Below, piece after piece: positions 42,201-48,200 of a DNA stretch of 64,000 nucleotides. A model generated the notes under the pieces. It saw nothing but the letters and a program-made list of their open reading frames with translations, did no database searches and was not told the DNA's origin. The number at the start of each line of letters is the position of its first letter. Within the stretch, counting starts at the first letter, position 1. A program made the position numbers and the translations under genes. This stretch comes from Pomphorhynchus laevis (Eukaryota; Acanthocephala; Palaeacanthocephala; Echinorhynchida; Pomphorhynchidae), in NCBI GenBank assembly GCA_012934845.2, contig WNNJ02001998.1:1-64000 (forward strand), given 5' to 3'.

Positions 42201-45200
42201 TAAACGCTTGTACCATTGATGGACAATCGACAAAAACACTAATTCGATCGCTCCCGGATATCTAAGTATTTAGAGATAATAAACCTTTATATTAAACGTA
42301 ACATTTAGGCATAAAGAAAAAATTAGTTTATTCTTAATGGATGACGCTATCATTACATCTCTATATTTCTGGTATAACTAATAAAATTAATTATTTAAAG
42401 ATAATAAACATGTACATTAAAGAAATTAAAACTGCAAATTGCATAAAGTATTGGTTTTACTAGCATCAATAATTAACGAAGGCCTCGTTGTAAGGAAACA
42501 ACTGTTTATGGTTAACGGGTAACACCGTCATGAAATGTCAATATTTTCGGTCACAACAAATTACTGAACGCGAGCAAATGTTGATTACTAAAATATCAAA
42601 CTATCGACAATGTGTCCAAATCATTAGATAATAGTCATTACATAATAGTTGACTAATTATCGGTGATAATTAGTTAACTATTAAGACGAAAATTATAATT
42701 CAGATCAGCTAACTGAGCCAACGTATTTTATAAAAAAATAAAGCTCAATCAAATTTAAATTATTAAATAATCTTAAATAATAAATAATTGTTTTATAATT
42801 TATATCAAGATAAAATTTAAAAAAAATATATATAAAAATAAACAAATAAAAATAAATAAATAAATATAATATATAGTTGAAATTTATATAAGACTTATCA
42901 ACCGCTGTTTCAGTTAGAATAAAGATAATTTCTATAAAATTTTAGGTGTATATGTGTACGATATTTATGTACACATTTTATGCATTTATGTATGTAAAAG
43001 GAAAAAGTTTTGTTTAACTTTCGATATATTTATCATATTTATTTTAAATGTAATAATTATATTATTACAAAAAGTTATAATATAAATGTTATATATTATT
43101 TAAATGTAATTCATTATATTTATTACATTTTTTATTTATTAAATTTATAACATAAATAAATTTTGGTAAAGAGCTAGACCAGAAAAATTGCTCATTCGTA
43201 ATTTTCAAATGTTAGTATTAAAATGTTCGTGTTCTTTTGTCAGTTGGATAAGCTAACCGCTTAATAATTTATAGTGTTGGTTTTTAACGTTTATTTTAAA
43301 GTTAATGTGTATAATGCCCAATGAATGTGGTACATTTATTCTTCGTTATATTAAAATGTCCGGTTAAAAATATCTAAAAATATCACAAAAATGTATTTTT
43401 GTTTAAAGTAATTTTGTTCAAACTTATAAAACTTTGCAAAATCAAAATAGTTTAATAAAGTAAAATGTTAGTAACAATACCTGAGGTTTAAATGGAACCA
43501 CAAATGAATTTGAATTTACAATTCTCTGATCTACTTCGAAGTGTTGACCAACGTACAAACCATCTTGAATAGAAACTTCTTTGGGTTCAAATGTCAAATT
43601 ACCAACTTTGCATGTCTTTAAAAAGCAATAATTTAAATGTAAATCAAACCGGAAAATTACAATCAGCTAAATAAAATGTTTAAATTTTAAATTTTAATTT
43701 TTAAATTTTCGGCTACTTCCTTTGTCAATTACTTGCTAAACTACATGAGCAATAAAATACTCAGGTATTTACAAATAAGGTTAAAGTAAAAAAGACAAAT
43801 AAGGTTAAAATTTATTCAAAAATCGTTTCATCTTCTTCAGTTATGACCAATGCACAAATTCAGTGCAACACATTGTCCCTTTTTGAATTATTAACTAATT
43901 CAAAAACAAATATTTTGTCTAACTCGGTTGAAAATTGTTAAATTAAAAACAAAATATTTTCAAGACAAAATACTTTAAAAACAAAACACTTTTACAGCAT
44001 AATACTTCAAATTAAATCTAATATCCAGTAAATCATTACATTTACCATCAAATCATTTAATTGAAAAATTCAATTAAATAATTTTAAACAATTAAAGATA
44101 TCGATTAGATTCTTTTTAAAATTTTAAAATTTACAAAAAAATCGGATCAGAGGTAGAATTTTCCCCCCTAGGCGATCAGAGGTAAAATTTCCCCCCCTAG
44201 ATCACTACGAACAGCTACTTTTTTTTCCTCCTAAACTATAAATAAAAAAAATTCAGATTTACCCCATGGATAACCTAGATCACTACGAACAGCTAATAAT
44301 TAGCTCAACACAGCAAGATTTTATAGACCACTTGTTTGATTCAAGGTATTTAGTTCGGTCTATGAAATGCATTATCTGTGATACTTATATGAAGCTTAGT
44401 CTTTATAAACGTTCTATTGATGGATATGGTTGGAGGTGTTATAAGAATGGCTGCACAAACTTAAAAAAATACATTTCAATACGAAAGGGAAGTTTTTTTG
44501 ATGGGTTTTCGATTGATATTAGAACTATTTTACGTGTGTTAATCAAGAAATGTGTGAAGCAGCCAACACACTCAATAATAGCCTCTAAAATTACATCGGA
44601 TCGGACCATTAGAAAAATTTTTTATAAACTTAATAAGTTGATACCGGAAACTGATTTTAGTGAAGATAAACTTGGTGGCCCTGGAAAAATAGTGCAAATA
44701 GATGAAACCATGTTAAATTACAAGTGTAAGTCTCATCGTGGAAGATCTTACACAAACAGAACCGACGCTTTGTGTATTGTCGAGGTCGGGGATAAAATTG
44801 AAAGATCCTTTGCTAGAGTAATCGCGGATAAAGCACAAACCACTATTCTACCCATAATATCCTCACAAGTGCTTCCCCATTCGACTATAATGACCGACGA
44901 GCACAAGTCGTATAGCAGATTAAATAAAAATGGATATGAACATAAGACAGTATGTCATAAATATAATTTTGTTGATAAAAATACTGGTGCTCATACTCAG
45001 TCTGTGGAGTCCTTTAACGGCCAAATAAAAAACGAAATAAAGAAGCAGAAAGGGGTATTAACTACATATAGACCCAATTTCCTTAAAGAGTTTTGTTTAT
45101 TTTATAACAATCGTGAGAAATATCAGTATATAATTTTTGATTTAATAAAAGTTTAATATGATTAACGATTTTTATTTATTTATTTATTTTATTTATTTTT

Positions 45201-48200
45201 TTTAATTTATTTATGTATTTATTTTTTATTTTTTATTTTTTTATTTTTTATTTTTTTATTCATCAGAGGTAGAATTTTCCCCCCGGGGGAAAATTCTACC
45301 TCTGATCCAAAAAATCTAATGAAAATTTTAAAATTTACCTGGAAATAAAATTTCACAGTATCAATTAATTTGCAATTTGCAAGCAAAGTTGCGCTAGGTA
45401 GATGGTCGTTATCGTAGTAATTTATAAAGTGATTTTCCAAGGTGCACAAGAAATAGCAACACTCCATTGGGGCTATTTCACCTAGTAAACAAACAATTTT
45501 AAATTGGAACATAAAATTACACAAACTTTGAGATGGCTCAATTTTCAAATGATAAAAGCGATTCGGTAGCCATTGAATGAGAAACGATTCAATTTTGCTA
45601 CGATTTCGAATACATATAACCGACGTATATGTGATGTTTGATAATGAAAAATCTTGAATTAAAGTCACACATGTTGGGTAACTAATAGCATCAGCCAAAT
45701 CGTTATTCAATGCTTTATTTACAGAAATGACATTGTAGTACAAATCATTCACATATAGTTTCAGAAATCTTAAATAGACAAAGTGAATCCACAAAATATA
45801 AAGAACACTAAATTACCTTTGTTTCTGTACATTAACTTGCTCAGTTATCTCAAAAGTAACATCATTCTGTGGGTAACTGATGATGCGACAGTCTGCACAA
45901 AAAAGTGCACTGTCTTTTTGTAGCTAAAAATCATATAATAAAGAGAATAAATTATCAGTCATCAGATATAAGGTTTCGAATATCAGGTTTCGTCACCTAT
46001 TTCTCAAACCAGCACAACTGCGGAGTCGAATAAAATACATAAATACATAAGTTATTTGTATTATTTTCATTTGTTAAAGTAAAATATCTTAATGATTAAA
46101 ATATCTTGAAATATCTTGAAAATTAATATATTTTACTATTTTCTGTTTGATTTTATTTTTAAATATGTATCTATTAAATTATTTAAATGATTTTGAAGAA
46201 AGCCAATATCATTACATATTGTTGCAATTCTTAAAATTTCATTATTTAATGTATTATATTTTATATTATATGGTATGCATGAATGCTCATGCAAAAATAT
46301 GTTTCTTGTAAATTTAAATATGTCATCTTTACGATATAAATTAATAGTAGTTTTAGTTAATGTTAATTTAATGTTCATATCTAGATATACACCTTCTTTA
46401 TCATTAATATTGGTTTTGTTAAGAATAAGGCTTTCTGGATAAATGTGCTCACTAATTGAATAAAAATTATTAGAATTAAATACACATATATCATCAATGT
46501 ATCGAAACATATATTTCATATATTTATATTGTTTAGATTTAGTTTTTACACAGTTATGAACAAATTCATATTCTATAAAGCTTAAAAACAAGTCAGCTAT
46601 AATTGGGCTACTATTACCACCCATTGGAACACCTTTTACTTGTCTAAATATAGATGTCCCTACTTTTAAATAATTTTGATTTATCAAAATATTTAAGGAT
46701 TCTATTAATTCAATTTTATCCATATATTTATATTTATTTGATGGTTTAATTTTTGTTAGATAGGCGTTATAATTATTATAACATATATATGTATATCTTT
46801 TTCCGAATATAAGGTTAATTAATTTTACTAACGCTTCTTTAATATCTACTAAATCTAGATTTGTATAAAGCGTACTAAAATCGTATGTATTTATATTCTG
46901 AAAATTTATTCCTTTTGTCTGTTCTAAAAATTCTTTTGTAGAATTAATACTGAAATAGTGTTTTATACCAGTATTAATTTCGATTACCTTGCAATATTTT
47001 TTAAAGTGTGCTTTAATTACTTTAAGTATTTTATTCATATAGACAGAAAGTGGTTTTAATGTACATTTAAACGCACTACATATGAACCTAGGTTTTATTG
47101 GATTTTTATGTAATTTTGGATTCCAATATAATATAGGTATAGTTTTATTATCTGATTCAACCTTTATACCCTTTTTATCCATTATAGAACAGTGACTTGT
47201 GATAAATAAATAAAGTGACTTGATAAATAAGGATCTGTTTTAATGTAAAATTTTCGTAAAATAAGATACCTGTAAACGCAATTGGAACGATTTTGATGAA
47301 TTATTTATTATTTGTAACCGACCTTTGTATTCACCATTGTTATCCTGTAGATATACAGCGAGAGGAACTAAATAATTTTAAAATTAGTATTAATTTTGTA
47401 AAAGCTCCCTAACAGAGACTTCCAAATGCCAATTTAATGTTTAAAAATTATTGAATTAAAATTATTTGAAATTATTATTATTATTAATAATAATATTTAT
47501 TATTAATAAATATTATTAATAATTGAGTAGTACTGAACCACGTATCCAAAGATATCACTTCTGTTTGTAACAATTTTCAACTTTGTGCGGGTCAGCGATG
47601 TGGAACGGAAGTGGCGGTTCACACAATGCGAGAGGCATTTGAAAAGACACCAGACTCATGTATACTCCTGATAGACGCGAAAAATGCATTCAACCAAATA
47701 AACAGAAATCTGGCACTCAGAAATATAAAATATATTTGTCCATCCCTGGATAAAATCCTACATAACACATATGGACGCACATCCGATCTGGTCGTGAATG
47801 GTACGGTACTACACTCCGCCGAAGGCTTTACGCAGGGTGATCCTCTAGCAATGGCAGCTTTTGCCCTGGCGTCCATTCCTCTGATCAACCGTTTAAAGGA
47901 AGTGGCGCCGGGTGCGAAACACGTTTGGTATGCTGATGACGGGGGATGCGTCGGCACAATAGCAGAATTGGAAAAAATATGGAAAGAGCTACAGAGATGT
48001 GGTCCATCCTTTGGATACTTCATCAATCCCCGGAAGTGTACACTATTAGCTCATAAAGATTTAGTTGAAAATGCTGCAGTTGCTTTAACTCAACAAGGAG
48101 TTGCTATGAGGAAGGATGGAGTTAAATATCTAGGAAGTTTTATTGGAGAATATGATTTTGTGCACAACAAATGTTCAGATTTAGTTGAGAAATGGAAGAA

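Larger units (their letters stand above)
44144..45308 (+). mobile_element. Merlin DNA transposon, apparently complete
   Basis: 1,165 bp, ending in inverted repeats GGATCAGAGGTAGAATTTTC...CCCC, with a perfect 8-bp target duplication and one open transposase gene. A second, direct copy of the end sequence follows the left end (44172-44200). On the right, a direct copy abuts the inverted one and makes a 47-bp palindrome. It sits in the CFAP47 intron between exons 4 and 5, 31 bp from exon 4. Perfect flanks and an open ORF point to a recent insertion. Confidence 0.92.
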
